Below are positions 36,664-46,070 of a DNA stretch of 64,000 nucleotides, in pieces. Numbering within the stretch: position 1 is the stretch's first letter; each line of letters begins with the position of its first letter. Source of the DNA: Saccharopolyspora hordei. GTDB lineage: Bacteria; Actinomycetota; Actinomycetes; Mycobacteriales; Pseudonocardiaceae. Below the pieces are notes generated by a model. The model did no database searches. It was not told the DNA's origin and saw only the letters and a list, made by a program, of their open reading frames with translations. The DNA is taken from positions 2,517,001 to 2,581,000 of the forward strand of contig NZ_JACCFJ010000001.1 in NCBI RefSeq assembly GCF_013410345.1, in the 5' to 3' direction. Position numbers and translations under genes: made by a program.

Positions 36664-38291
36664 CGCGAACCTCCTTGCGACAGGTCTTGCACGGCCTTGA
36701 CGAGCTCGACGAGCCCGACGGCGCGGTCGGTGAGGTGCAGCCGCAGCACCGGGCGCTCGCGGTCGGCGAGCACCTGGCCGTCACCGAGCGCCTGGGCGCG
36801 CTGCAGCCCGGCCAGCGTGTACGGCCGGTCCGGCACCTCCAGGTCCTGCTCGGAGTCACCGGTGATCTGCAGGAACACGCCGTTCTGGTGGCCGCCCTTG
36901 TGGTACTGGCCGGTGGAGTGCAGGAACCGCGGCCCCCACCCGAAGGTGGTCTGCAGGCCGGTGCGGCGCGCCAGCTCCGGGCGCAGCACCGCGGCGGAGG
37001 CGTCGTCCAGCCGGTCCAGGTAGGCCTGCACCGCGACGTAGCCGCCCTCCGGGGCCGCGGCCAGGAACGCCCGCAGCGCCTCGGCCACCGTGCCCACCCC
37101 GGCCGACAGCCACGAGCCGGAGGCGTGCACCTCGATCGCGCCGTCCACCAGCGTCGGCGTCGCCGCCGGACCACCGGCGGGGCCGTCCAGCAGCGCCCGG
37201 GCGGCCTTCTTGGCGGCCTCCACGTCGGGCTGGTCGAAGGGGTTGATGCCCAGCAGCCGGCCGACCAGCGCGGTGGCGAACTCCCACAGCAGGAACTGCG
37301 CGCCCAGCGGGCCGGTGGTGCTGATCTGCGCGCCCTCGACGGCCGGGCCGACCGCCACGGTGGTGGCGTCGGCGCCCGCGTCGGCGAAACCGGGCGCGTC
37401 GGTGCCCTCCACGACGACCGGCAGCAGGCCGGTGCCGTCCTTGCCGGTGGACTCGGCGATCAGCTGCTCGACCCAGTCGCCGAAGCCCTTGATGCCGGAA
37501 CCGGTGTCGGCGAACACGACCTTCTCCGCGCCCCGGGCGTGCGCCGCACCGAGCGCGGCGGCCAGCCGCAGGGCCGGGTTGCTGTCGGCGTCGGCCTCCA
37601 GCTCCGGGAACGCCGCGGCCGCGTCGTCCAGCAGCGCGGCGATGTCGGCGCCGGCCAGACCCGCGGGCACCAGGCCGAACGCGGTGAGCGCCGAGTAGCG
37701 GCCGCCCACGTGCGGGTCGGCGGTGAAGACCTTGCGGTAGCCGGCCTCGCGCGCCGCCGACTCCATCGGGGAACCGGGATCGGTGACCACGATGATGCGG
37801 GTCACAGGATCGATTCCGTTCTGCTGAAAAGCCCGCTCGAAGATCCGGCGGTGCGAGTCCGTCTCGACCGTGGTGCCGGACTTCGAGGACACGACCAGCA
37901 CGGTGCGCGAGAGGTCACCGGACAGCGCGTCGGCGACCTGGCCGGGGTCGGTGGTGTCCAGCACGACCAGCGGCACCCCGGCGGAGGCGGTGATCACCTC
38001 GGGGGCCAGCGAGGAGCCGCCCATCCCGGCCAGCACCACGCGGTCCAGCCCCTCGGCGCGCAGCTCGGCGCGCAGCGCGTCGATCTCGGCCAGCAGCGGG
38101 CGGGAGCTCTCGTGCAGCGTCGTCCAGGACAGCCGGATGGATGCCTCGGGCTCGGCGTCCGGGCCCCACAGCGTGGCGTCCTGGGCGGCGAGCTTGCCGG
38201 CAACCGCATCGGCGGCCAACTGCTCGACCAGCGGTCGCGCCTCGGCCGCTAGCGCCACATCGGGAATGTCGACGGAAATTTCGGTTGCCAT
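36660..38291 (-). CDS. pgi: Glucose-6-phosphate isomerase
   Basis: Interconverts glucose 6-phosphate and fructose 6-phosphate. The 543-residue protein has SIS-type sugar isomerase motifs: VVLAGMGGSSLAPEVI, LVVSSKSGTTVETDS, GGRYSALTAFGLVPAGLAG and FLHSTGQYHKGGHQNG. The ATG at 38291 is preceded by AAGGA. Upstream in-frame sequence is Arg/Pro-rich and not family-like. First of the minus-strand oxidative branch operon. From memory the M. tuberculosis pgi is elsewhere, so its presence here resembles the Streptomyces arrangement. Confidence 0.94.
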   Translation of the reverse strand: MATEISVDIPDVALAAEARPLVEQLAADAVAGKLAAQDATLWGPDAEPEASIRLSWTTLHESSRPLLAEIDALRAELRAEGLDRVVLAGMGGSSLAPEVITASAGVPLVVLDTTDPGQVADALSGDLSRTVLVVSSKSGTTVETDSHRRIFERAFQQNGIDPVTRIIVVTDPGSPMESAAREAGYRKVFTADPHVGGRYSALTAFGLVPAGLAGADIAALLDDAAAAFPELEADADSNPALRLAAALGAAHARGAEKVVFADTGSGIKGFGDWVEQLIAESTGKDGTGLLPVVVEGTDAPGFADAGADATTVAVGPAVEGAQISTTGPLGAQFLLWEFATALVGRLLGINPFDQPDVEAAKKAARALLDGPAGGPAATPTLVDGAIEVHASGSWLSAGVGTVAEALRAFLAAAPEGGYVAVQAYLDRLDDASAAVLRPELARRTGLQTTFGWGPRFLHSTGQYHKGGHQNGVFLQITGDSEQDLEVPDRPYTLAGLQRAQALGDGQVLADRERPVLRLHLTDRAVGLVELVKAVQDLSQGGSR

Positions 38292-38440
38292 GTAGTTCCT
38301 TACCAGCGCTCGATCTAGTCGGTTCGAACCCCAGTTCGACCTGCCTGGCGGGGATTCGATCTTGAGAACCAACGTCGTGCGACCACAGTGTCGCCCATCC
38401 GGGCGGGTGCGGCAGGCAGTGGCACGGGCCCGGGGAAGCG

Positions 38441-38472
38441 GCGGCGGGGCCGGATCCCACCGGCCCCGCCGC
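38441..38472 (-). terminator. 13-bp perfect hairpin after tal
   Basis: GCGGCGGGGCCGG (38441-38453) pairs exactly with 38460-38472 over a 6-nt loop, five bases beyond the tal stop. It separates tkt-tal from pgi-zwf-opcA-pgl. Confidence 0.75.
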
Positions 38473-38477
38473 ACCGC

Positions 38478-39584
38478 TCACTTGGCCTGCTCGAGCTGCT
38501 GCTTGACGGTGTCCAGCAGTTCGTTCCAGGACTTCTCGAACTTCTCGACGCCCTCGCGCTCCAGCACAGCGAACACGTCGTCGAGGTCGATGCCGGCCTT
38601 CGCCAGGTCGTCGAAGACCTGCTGCGAGGCCTCGGCGGTGCCGCTGACCACGTCACCGCGCACCTCGGCGTGGTCGGCCACGGCCTCCAGCGTCGCCTCC
38701 GGCATGGTGTTCACCGTGTTCGGCGCCACCAGCTCGTCGACGTAGCGGGTGTCGGAGTAGGCCGGGTCCTTCACGCCGGTGGAGGCCCACAGCGGGCGCT
38801 GCGCCTTGGCACCGGCGGCCTCCAGGGCCTTCCACCGGTCGCTGGCGAAGACCTCCTGGTAGGCCGCGTAGGCCAGCCGGGCGTTGGCGATCGCGGCCTT
38901 GCCGCGCAGAGCCTCGCCGCCGGTCACGCCCTCCAGCCGCTTGTCGATCTCGGTGTCCACGCGGGAGACGAAGAACGACGCGACCGAGAAGATCTGGCTG
39001 ACGTCGTGGCCGTTGTCCTTGGCCTGCTCCAGGCCGGCCAGGAAGGCGTCCATCACCTCGCGGTAGCGCTGCACCGAGAAGATCAGCGTGACGTTGACGC
39101 TGACGCCCTCGGCCAGCACGCGGGTGATCGCGGGCAGGCCCTCCACGGTGGCCGGGATCTTGACCATGAGGTTCGGCCGGTCCACGGCCTTCCACAGGTC
39201 CACGGCCTCGGCCACGGTGCGGTCGGTGTCGTGGGCCAGCCGCGGGTCGACCTCCAGCGAGACCCGACCGTCGACGCCGCCGGTCTGCTCGTAGACGTTG
39301 CGGAAGACGTCCGCCGCGTCACGCACGTCCGCGGTGGTCAGCTCCAGGACGGTCTCGTCCACGCTGGCGCCGCGGGCGGCCAGCTCGCGCACCTTCTCGT
39401 CGTAGTCGGCCGCGTTGGACAGGGCCTTGGCGAAGATCGTCGGGTTGCTGGTGACGCCGACGACCTCCTTCTCGGTGATCAGCTGGGCGAGGTTGCCCGA
39501 GGTGATCCGCTGGCGGGACAGGTCGTCGAGCCAGATCGAAACCCCGGCCTCGCTGAGCGCCTTGAGGTTCGGATTGGTGGTCAT
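38478..39584 (-). CDS. tal: Transaldolase
   Basis: Moves a dihydroxyacetone unit between pentose phosphate intermediates. The 368-residue actinobacterial-type barrel starts [36 protein letters not shown] is the N-terminal block and [12 protein letters not shown] holds the Schiff-base Lys. ATG 39584 has GGAGG 7 nt upstream; a GTG at 39602 that would overlap the tkt stop is possible but lacks a site. Cotranscribed with tkt. Confidence 0.95.
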   Translation of the reverse strand: MTTNPNLKALSEAGVSIWLDDLSRQRITSGNLAQLITEKEVVGVTSNPTIFAKALSNAADYDEKVRELAARGASVDETVLELTTADVRDAADVFRNVYEQTGGVDGRVSLEVDPRLAHDTDRTVAEAVDLWKAVDRPNLMVKIPATVEGLPAITRVLAEGVSVNVTLIFSVQRYREVMDAFLAGLEQAKDNGHDVSQIFSVASFFVSRVDTEIDKRLEGVTGGEALRGKAAIANARLAYAAYQEVFASDRWKALEAAGAKAQRPLWASTGVKDPAYSDTRYVDELVAPNTVNTMPEATLEAVADHAEVRGDVVSGTAEASQQVFDDLAKAGIDLDDVFAVLEREGVEKFEKSWNELLDTVKQQLEQAK

Positions 39585-39598
39585 GTGGGTACCTCCGC

Positions 39599-41695
39599 TC
39601 ACGCCTGCTGGGCGTTGCTCAGGCTGCGCCGGGCCGCCGCGACAACGGCGTCGACGGTGATGCCGAACTCCTTGTACAGCGTCTTGTAGTCCGCCGAGGC
39701 GCCGAAGTGCTCGAGGGACACCGACTCACCGGCGTCCCCGACGAAGCGGTGCCACGGCATCGCGATGCCGGCCTCGACCGAGACGCGTGCCTTCACCGAG
39801 CTCGGCAGGACCTGCTCGCGGTAGGCCTCGTCCTGCGCGTCGAACCACTCCACGCACGGCATCGAGACCACACGAGTGGCAACGCCGTCGGCCTCCAGAA
39901 CCTTCCTGGCCTCGACGGCCAGCTGCACCTCGGAGCCTGTGGCGATCAACACGACCTGGGGCTGGCCGCCGCCGGCCTCGGCCAGCACGTAGCCGCCCTT
40001 GGCGACGCCCTCGGTGCTGACGCCCTCCAGCGTCGGCACGCCCTGGCGGGTCAGCGCCAGGCCGGCCGGGCCGCTCGGGTCCTCCAGGATGGCCTTCCAC
40101 GCCGCCGCGGTCTCGTTGGCGTCGGCCGGGCGGACGATCGAGAAGCCAGGGATCGCGCGCAGCGAGGCCAGGTGCTCGATCGGCTGGTGCGTCGGGCCGT
40201 CCTCGCCGAGGCCGATGGAGTCGTGCGTCCACACGAAGATGGACGGGACCTCCATCAGCGCGGCCAGCCGGACCGCCGGGCGCATGTAGTCGCTGAAGAC
40301 CAGGAAGGTGCCGCCGTAGGGGCGGGTTCCGCCGTGCAGCGCGATGCCGTTGAGGATCGCGCCCATGGCGTGCTCGCGGATGCCGAAGTGCAGGTTGCGG
40401 CCGTAGGGGCTGGCCTTCCAGGAGTCGGTGGAGATCGACTCGGGGCCGAAGGACTCGGCGCCCTTGATCGTGGTGTTGTTGCTCTCCGCCAGGTCCGCGG
40501 AACCGCCCCACAGCTCGGGCAGCACGTCGGCCAGCGCGTTGAGCACCTCACCGGAGGCCTTGCGGGTGGCGATCGACGAGCCGTCGGCCTCCCAGCTCGG
40601 CAGCTTCTCGTGCCAGCCGGCCGGCAGCTCGCGGGCGGTCAGCCGGTCCAGCAGCGCCTTGCGCTCCGGGTTGGCCGCCGCCCACTTGTCGAAGGCGACC
40701 TGCCACTCGGCGTGCGCGGCCTTGCCGCGTTCGGCGACCTTGCGGGCGTGCGCCAGCACCTCGTCGTCGACCTGGAAGGACTTCTCCGGGTCGAAGCCCA
40801 GCGCCTCCTTGATCCCGGCGACCTCGTCGGCACCGAGCGCGGCGCCGTGCGCCTTGCCGGTGTTCATCTTGGTCGGGGCCGGGTAGCCGATCACCGTGCG
40901 CAGCACGATCAGGGTCGGGCGGGAGGTCTCGGCCTTGGCGGTCTCGATGGCCTCCAGCAGGCCCTTGACGTCCTCGCCGCCGTGCACGGTGAGGACCTGC
41001 CAGCCGTAGGACTCGTAGCGCTTGGCGGTGTCCTCGGTCAGCGCGATCCGGGTGTTGTCCTCGATGGAGATCTCGTTCGCGTCGTAGATCACCGTGAGGT
41101 TGCCCAGCTGCTGGGTGCCAGCCAGCGACGACGCCTCGGAGGTCACGCCCTCCTCGATGTCGCCGTCGGAGGCGATCACGTAGATGTGGTGGTCGAACGG
41201 GCTCTCACCGGCCGGCGCGTCCGGGTCGAACAGGCCGCGCTCGCGGCGGGCGGCCATCGCCATGCCGACCGCGGTGGACAGGCCCTGGCCCAGCGGGCCG
41301 GTGGTGGTCTCCACCCCCGCGGTGTGCCCGTACTCGGGGTGGCCCGGGGTCTTCGAGCCCCACTTGCGCAGCTGCTCGAGGTCCTCCAGCTCCAAGCCGT
41401 AGCCGGACAGGAACAGCTGCACGTACAGCGTCAGGCTCGAGTGGCCTGCGGACAGCACGAACCGGTCGCGGCCGATCCACTCCGGATCGCTCGGGTCGTG
41501 CCGCATGACGCGCTGGAACAGCGCGTAGGCCGCCGGAGCCAGGCTCATCGCGGTGCCGGGGTGGCCGCTGCCGCAGTTCTCCACCGCGTCGGCGGCCAGC
41601 ACGCGAGCGGTGTCCACCGCGCGCTGGTCCAGCTCGCTCCAGTCGTCGGGCAGTCGCTTGGTGGTCAAGCGGGCAAGGTCGTCGGTGACGGACAC
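39599..41695 (-). CDS. tkt: Transketolase
   Basis: Thiamine-diphosphate enzyme of the non-oxidative pentose phosphate pathway, 698 residues. [12 protein letters not shown], the cofactor motif [20 protein letters not shown] ending [28 protein letters not shown] in the pyrimidine domain and [20 protein letters not shown] are all present, with a C-terminal domain ([16 protein letters not shown]). GTG 41695 is chosen ([10 protein letters not shown]) with GGAG upstream. Divergent from ctaB across 425 bp. Confidence 0.97.
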   Translation of the reverse strand: MSVTDDLARLTTKRLPDDWSELDQRAVDTARVLAADAVENCGSGHPGTAMSLAPAAYALFQRVMRHDPSDPEWIGRDRFVLSAGHSSLTLYVQLFLSGYGLELEDLEQLRKWGSKTPGHPEYGHTAGVETTTGPLGQGLSTAVGMAMAARRERGLFDPDAPAGESPFDHHIYVIASDGDIEEGVTSEASSLAGTQQLGNLTVIYDANEISIEDNTRIALTEDTAKRYESYGWQVLTVHGGEDVKGLLEAIETAKAETSRPTLIVLRTVIGYPAPTKMNTGKAHGAALGADEVAGIKEALGFDPEKSFQVDDEVLAHARKVAERGKAAHAEWQVAFDKWAAANPERKALLDRLTARELPAGWHEKLPSWEADGSSIATRKASGEVLNALADVLPELWGGSADLAESNNTTIKGAESFGPESISTDSWKASPYGRNLHFGIREHAMGAILNGIALHGGTRPYGGTFLVFSDYMRPAVRLAALMEVPSIFVWTHDSIGLGEDGPTHQPIEHLASLRAIPGFSIVRPADANETAAAWKAILEDPSGPAGLALTRQGVPTLEGVSTEGVAKGGYVLAEAGGGQPQVVLIATGSEVQLAVEARKVLEADGVATRVVSMPCVEWFDAQDEAYREQVLPSSVKARVSVEAGIAMPWHRFVGDAGESVSLEHFGASADYKTLYKEFGITVDAVVAAARRSLSNAQQA

Positions 41696-42120
41696 GGACG
41701 CAGCTCCAAGTTTTTTCCTTCGGCGGTTTTCCCGGTGAGGGGTGAATGCGGTCGCTGGACCGATTCGAACCGCGGTTATCCCTCGTCCGACGGGCAGCCT
41801 AGTCGTGTCCGATCGGGCACGCGCCGACCCGTCTGGATTGCCGTCCCGCCGTCTGCGGGTTGATCGGATGTCGGCCCGAGACCATCGCTTCACCTGCGAT
41901 GTCGTGCTGACGGGCGACGAGAGGTCCCGCTGATCGGAACCAGCTCCCAGGATACTCGCCACGCTGCGTGACTGGGGTCACCCGCTGTTGTCGCCACCCG
42001 CGCGGAGTCCCGTACCGTAGCGCGCCTACTATTCAGGAGCGGTCGGTCCTGTGCCACGTCCAGGTCGACCAGGTCGTCCGATTCGCCAAGGAGTGCCATG
42101 TCGCCGGTGAGCGCAGCGTC
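41696..42120. promoter_or_regulatory. tkt-ctaB divergent control region
   Basis: A 425-bp gap with no convincing gene. It holds a minus-strand TAGGCT (41801-41796) suited to tkt, with a leader of about 90 nt, and plus-strand TACTAT (42027-42032) suited to ctaB. AACCGCGGTT at 41768-41777 is a perfect 10-bp palindrome within the tkt leader. The frame of ctaB stays open upstream to 41968 but the extension is not family-like. Confidence 0.45.
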
Positions 42121-43062
42121 GTGACCACCACCGTCGACGCCCCCCGCGAGCAGCAGCACGCCCGGCGCCCCGCCGAGCTGCTGAAGGCTTACGTGGGCCT
42201 GATCAAGCCGCGGGTCATCGAGTTGCTGCTGGTGACCACCATCCCGGCGATGATGCTGGCCGAGCGCGGCATCCCGTCGCCGTGGCTGGTGATCGCCACG
42301 CTGGTCGGCGGCACCATGGCCGCGGGCAGCGCCAACGCGCTGAACTGCGTGGCCGACGCCGACATCGACCAGGTCATGAAGCGCACCAGGGCGCGCCCGC
42401 TGGTGCGGCACACCGTCTCGAACCGGCACGCGCTGGTCTTCGGCATCGTGCTCGGCATCGGGTCCTTCGCCTGGCTCTGGGCGACGACGAACCTGCTGTC
42501 CGCGGTGCTGGCGGTCGGCACGATCCTGTTCTACGTCTTCGTCTACACGCTGGTGCTCAAGCGCCGCACGGCGCAGAACATCGTCTGGGGCGGCGCGGCC
42601 GGCTGCATGCCGGTGGTGATCGGCTGGGCCGGGGTGACCGGCCGGGTGGACTGGCCGGCGCTGGTGATGTTCGGCGTCATCTTCTTCTGGACCCCGCCGC
42701 ACACCTGGGCGCTGGCGATCAAGTACAAGGACGACTACGCGCGCGCCGGGGTGCCGATGCTGCCGGTGGTCGCCGAGCCGGCCTACGTCTCCCGGCAGAT
42801 CGTCGCCTACACCTGGCTGATGGTGCTCTGGACGCTGCTGCTGGTCCCGGCCACCGGCTGGCTCTACGCGGTGTTCGCGGCGGTGACCGGCGCCTGGTTC
42901 CTGGTCCTGGCGCACCGGCTGCACGCGGCGACCAAGCGCGGTGAGAAGACCAAGCCGCTGAAGCTGTTCCACCTGTCCAACACGTACCTGATGGTCGTGT
43001 TCGTGGCGCTGGCGGTGGACTGCGCCCTGGGCCTGCCGGTGCTCGGCTGGCCGTTCTCCTGA
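42121..43062 (+). CDS. ctaB: Protohaem IX farnesyltransferase (haem O synthase)
   Basis: UbiA-family prenyltransferase making haem O for cytochrome aa3 oxidase, 313 residues and about nine helices. [20 protein letters not shown] opens the fold; the Asp-rich [20 protein letters not shown] binds prenyl diphosphate-Mg, and [14 protein letters not shown] is the second acidic loop. GTG 42121 gives the usual length; ribosome site weak. It acts before CtaA, encoded nearby on the other strand. Confidence 0.94.
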   Translation: MTTTVDAPREQQHARRPAELLKAYVGLIKPRVIELLLVTTIPAMMLAERGIPSPWLVIATLVGGTMAAGSANALNCVADADIDQVMKRTRARPLVRHTVSNRHALVFGIVLGIGSFAWLWATTNLLSAVLAVGTILFYVFVYTLVLKRRTAQNIVWGGAAGCMPVVIGWAGVTGRVDWPALVMFGVIFFWTPPHTWALAIKYKDDYARAGVPMLPVVAEPAYVSRQIVAYTWLMVLWTLLLVPATGWLYAVFAAVTGAWFLVLAHRLHAATKRGEKTKPLKLFHLSNTYLMVVFVALAVDCALGLPVLGWPFS

Positions 43063-43070
43063 CCGCGGGC

Positions 43071-43099
43071 GGGGCTCCCCGGGCGGTCCGGGGAGCCCC
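43071..43099. terminator. 10-bp hairpin between ctaB and qor
   Basis: GGGGCTCCCC (43071-43080) pairs exactly with 43090-43099 over 9 nt between convergent genes. Confidence 0.7.
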
Positions 43100-43105
43100 A
43101 CTCGC

Positions 43106-44074
43106 TCACGGCAGCAGCACGAGCTTGCCGGTGGTGCGGCGGCCCTCCAGGTCCTCGTGGGCGCGGCGGGCCTCGGCCAGCGGGTAGGTGCCGCCGACGT
43201 GGATGGTGAGCACCCCGTTGCTGATCCACTCGAACAGCTCACCGGCCCGCAAGTCCAGCTCCTCGCGGGTCAGGATGTGGTGCGCCAGGCTCGGGCGGGT
43301 CAGGAACACCGATCCGGCCGAGTTCAGCCGCTGCGGGTCCACCGGCGGCACCGGGCCGCTCGCCGCGCCGAACAGCGCGAGCATGCCGCGCGGGCGCAGG
43401 CTGGCCAGGCTGGCGTCGAAGGTGGTCTTGCCGACCCCGTCGTAGACCACGTCCACACCGCGCCCGTCGGTGAGGTCGGAGACGGTGGCGGCGACGTCCT
43501 CCTCGGTGTAGCGGATGATCTCGTCGGCCCCGGCCTCGCGGGCCAGCTGCTCCTTCTCGGCCGTGGACACGGTGCCGATGACGTTGCCGCCGAGGTGCTT
43601 GATCAGCTGCGTCAGCAGCAGCCCCATGCCACCCGCGGCGGCGTGCACCAGCGCGGTCTCCCCGGTCTTCACCGGGTGCGTGGAGGTGACCAGGTAGTGC
43701 GCGGTCAGGCCCTGCAGCAGCGCCGCCGCCGCGGTGCGCTCGTCCACGCCCGCTGGGACCCGGACGGCCTTGTCGGCAGGCACCAGCGCCTGCTCGGCGT
43801 AGCTGCCCGGGGTCATCGCCCAGGCGACCCGGTCGCCGACCGAGAACTCGGTCACCCCGTCACCCACCGCGACCACCTCGCCGGCGCCCTCGGAGCCGGG
43901 GGTGAAGGGCAGCTCCACCGAGTAGATGCCGCTGCGCTGGTAGGTGTCGATGAAGTTCACGCCGCTCGCCGCGACCCGCACCAGCAGCTGGCCGGGCTGC
44001 GGTTCCGGCGCGTCGACCTCGGTGAGCTGCAGGACCTCGGGTCCGCCGTGCTCCGCTACCCGGATGGCTCGCAT
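43106..44074 (-). CDS. qor: Quinone oxidoreductase (zeta-crystallin type)
   Basis: NADPH-dependent MDR-superfamily reductase, 322 residues. GVNFIDTYQRSGIY, PGSEGAGEVVAVGDGV, LVHAAAGGMGLLLTQL (AAxxGxGxxxxQ dinucleotide loop) and VDVVYDGVGKTTFDASL are typical of Qor; no zinc-binding cysteines. Between ctaB and ctaA, as in mycobacteria. The native substrate is uncertain. Confidence 0.92.
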   Translation of the reverse strand: MRAIRVAEHGGPEVLQLTEVDAPEPQPGQLLVRVAASGVNFIDTYQRSGIYSVELPFTPGSEGAGEVVAVGDGVTEFSVGDRVAWAMTPGSYAEQALVPADKAVRVPAGVDERTAAAALLQGLTAHYLVTSTHPVKTGETALVHAAAGGMGLLLTQLIKHLGGNVIGTVSTAEKEQLAREAGADEIIRYTEEDVAATVSDLTDGRGVDVVYDGVGKTTFDASLASLRPRGMLALFGAASGPVPPVDPQRLNSAGSVFLTRPSLAHHILTREELDLRAGELFEWISNGVLTIHVGGTYPLAEARRAHEDLEGRRTTGKLVLLP

Positions 44075-44144
44075 GGTGTCTCCTCCTGTGCGTGGTCGTC
44101 TGCTGGGATCAGCCCGCTGCGCCGATCATCCCACCAGGTTGTTC

Positions 44145-44150
44145 TAGGAT
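44145..44150 (+). promoter_or_regulatory. -10 element of the 103-residue gene (leaderless)
   Basis: TAGGAT ends 6 nt before the ATG at 44157, with no ribosome site. Confidence 0.5.
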
Positions 44151-44156
44151 CGCGGT

Positions 44157-44468
44157 ATGACGACGGCTACTGAAGAGACCACTGCTCCCGCCCGCAAGGC
44201 GATCGCGGCCGCCAAGGCGTTCGTCAGCGCCCACGGCGACTCCGCCCGCGCGGTCGTGGAGAACCTCGGGCAGCCCGGTGCGCGCGTCGTGCTGATCGGG
44301 CAGGACGGCCGGATCGGTGACGTCGTGGTGCCCGACGTCGCGACCGGGAACGCCCTGGTCGAGGCCGTCGAGGGGCTGTCCGCCCACGAGTGGGACGCGG
44401 ACACCGTCGCGGCCGTGAAGATCGGTGCCGCGCACCGCCGGAAGATGGCCGGTCCGCGCGCCCGCTGA
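44157..44468 (+). CDS. Conserved hypothetical protein, 103 residues
   Basis: A small soluble protein not assigned to a named family. The N-terminus is Thr/Ala-rich, then a helix (ARKAIAAAKAFVSAHGDSARAVVENL), a short beta region (GARVVLIGQDGRIGDVVVPD) and a second helix followed by a basic tail. The alternation suggests a compact alpha/beta fold. It lies between qor and a GbsR-type regulator and is expressed from its own leaderless promoter. The function is unknown. Confidence 0.7.
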   Translation: MTTATEETTAPARKAIAAAKAFVSAHGDSARAVVENLGQPGARVVLIGQDGRIGDVVVPDVATGNALVEAVEGLSAHEWDADTVAAVKIGAAHRRKMAGPRAR

Positions 44469-44567
44469 CCCTGCCCACCCGACACGCCGGTCGGTCACGG
44501 GTGACGACGACCTTCGCTGTGGTTTACCGTTTTAGCGAGGACTGAACTCGATCACCCTGGAGTCGTC

Positions 44568-45062
44568 GTGCCCGAGTACGTGCAGCGCACCGACCGGCCG
44601 GCCATGTCGGAGTGGATCGAGCAGATGGCGGCGCACTTCGAAGCCAGCGAGGGCATGCCGCTGATCGCCGGGAGGATCCTGGCGTTCCTGCTCGTCTGCG
44701 ACCCGCCGGAACGCACCGCCGCCGAGCTCTCCCTCGCGCTGGCCGCCAGCACCGGCTCCATCAGCACCAACGTGCGGCTGCTCATGCGGCTCGGCGTGGT
44801 CTCCAAGACCACCCGCCAGGGCCGGGAAGCCGCGCTGTACCGGGTGGAGGAGGACCGCTGGCCGGAACTCGTCCGCCACCGGATGGAGCGGGTGGTCGGC
44901 CTGGAGGAGCTCACCGCGGCCGGCCTGCGCATGTTCAGCGGCCAGGGCGAGCGCGCCCGGCGCCTGCGCGCGGTGCACGAGTTCTACCAGTGGCTGTCCG
45001 GCGAGATGCCCGAGCTGTGGCGCCGCTGGGAACGCGAGGGCAGGCCGAAGCTCCGCTTCTGA
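44568..45062 (+). CDS. GbsR/MarR-type transcriptional regulator
   Basis: A 164-residue winged-helix regulator of the GbsR group. MSEWIEQMAAHFEASEGMPLIAGRILAFLLVCDPPERTAAELSLALAASTGSISTNVRLL is the helix-turn-helix region with the MP-x-x-AGRI family mark, followed by a wing (SKTTRQGREAALYRV) and a C-terminal dimer helix. GTG 44568 has GGAG upstream. The 99-bp gap before it has an AT-rich patch (44521-44536) inside a TCGCT/AGCGA inverted repeat that may be an operator. It is convergent with ctaA. Confidence 0.83.
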   Translation: MPEYVQRTDRPAMSEWIEQMAAHFEASEGMPLIAGRILAFLLVCDPPERTAAELSLALAASTGSISTNVRLLMRLGVVSKTTRQGREAALYRVEEDRWPELVRHRMERVVGLEELTAAGLRMFSGQGERARRLRAVHEFYQWLSGEMPELWRRWEREGRPKLRF

Positions 45063-45068
45063 CCCGGC

Positions 45069-46022
45069 TCAGGCCGCGGCGGGCTCGGCCGCCTTCGGCG
45101 CCTCGATCGGCTCCGGCAGCGGACCGCGGTAGCGGGACTCGCCCCACAGCAGGGCGGTGACGATGATCACCAGCGTGGCCGCGGCCATGTGCAGCACGAC
45201 CATCGCCTCCGGGACGCCGAGGTGGTACTGGATCGAGCCGATCGCGCCCTGCACGAGCACCATGGCGCACGCCGCGCCGTAGGTCTTCAGCAGCGCCTTG
45301 GTGGGGCGGGCGCTGCGCAGCCACACGCCGAACACCGCGAGGATGAGCACGTAGGCCATCACCAGCAGGCCGTGCACCTGGACCAGGCCGTGCACCGGCA
45401 GGCCCAGCCGCGGGGTGTCCGGGTCGCCGGCGTGCGGGCCCGCCGCGGTCACCAACGTGCCCGCGACCAGCACCGCGGCGGTCACCGCGACCAGGGCGAC
45501 CAGCAGCGCGCGCATCCGCGTCGGCACCACGCCGACCGGCTCGCGGTCGCCCTCCTTGGTGGCCTTGTACAGCAGCGTGGCCAGCCAGATCAGCACCGCC
45601 GAGGCCATGAAGTGGACCGACACGCTCCACCAGGCCAGGTTCACCAGCACCGTCATGCCGCCGATGATCGCCTGCGCGATGACGCCCAGGGGCATGACCA
45701 GCGCGAGCCGGACCAGTCGCGTGCGCCGCGGCCGGCAGCGCAGCGCGGCCACGAAGCAGGCCAGCGCGACGAAGCCGATCACGCCCGTCAGCAGCCGGTT
45801 GCCGAACTCGATCACCTGGTGCAGCGTCGCCACCTCGGGGTGCTCGACGGGCACCATGCTGCCGGGGAAGCACTGCGGCCAGGTGGGGCAGCCGAGCCCG
45901 GAGCCGGTCACGCGCACCGTCACACCGGTCACCGAGATCAGCGCCTGCATCACCAGCACCGCGAGCGCCAGGGTGCGCACGACGCGCGGGGACGGGCGGG
46001 AGATCCACGTTGGAAGCGGCAC
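45069..46022 (-). CDS. ctaA: Haem A synthase
   Basis: Oxidises haem O to haem A, 317 residues and eight helices in two homologous halves. GLGCPTWPQCFPGS holds the paired cysteines; histidines in HQVIEFGNRL, HFMASAVL, VHGLVQVHGLLV and VVLHMAAATL are the haem ligands. GTG 46022 lies 6 nt from a TACCAT -10, so it is leaderless. It completes haem A synthesis with ctaB. Confidence 0.93.
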   Translation of the reverse strand: MPLPTWISRPSPRVVRTLALAVLVMQALISVTGVTVRVTGSGLGCPTWPQCFPGSMVPVEHPEVATLHQVIEFGNRLLTGVIGFVALACFVAALRCRPRRTRLVRLALVMPLGVIAQAIIGGMTVLVNLAWWSVSVHFMASAVLIWLATLLYKATKEGDREPVGVVPTRMRALLVALVAVTAAVLVAGTLVTAAGPHAGDPDTPRLGLPVHGLVQVHGLLVMAYVLILAVFGVWLRSARPTKALLKTYGAACAMVLVQGAIGSIQYHLGVPEAMVVLHMAAATLVIIVTALLWGESRYRGPLPEPIEAPKAAEPAAA

Positions 46023-46028
46023 GCTCCG

Positions 46029-46034
46029 ATGGTA
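46029..46034 (-). promoter_or_regulatory. -10 element of ctaA (leaderless)
   Basis: TACCAT on the minus strand, 6 nt upstream of the GTG at 46022. Confidence 0.5.
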
Positions 46035-46070
46035 GCCGCGGGCGTGGACCCGCCCGTCCGCAGGCCCAGC

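Noticed and set aside
39585..39602. GTG 39602 as tal start, overlapping the tkt stop
   Set aside because: The GGAGG site lies between it and ATG 39584, so it serves the ATG.
41968..42120. N-terminal extension of ctaB from 41968
   Set aside because: The added residues are not UbiA-like and would be read through the promoter region.
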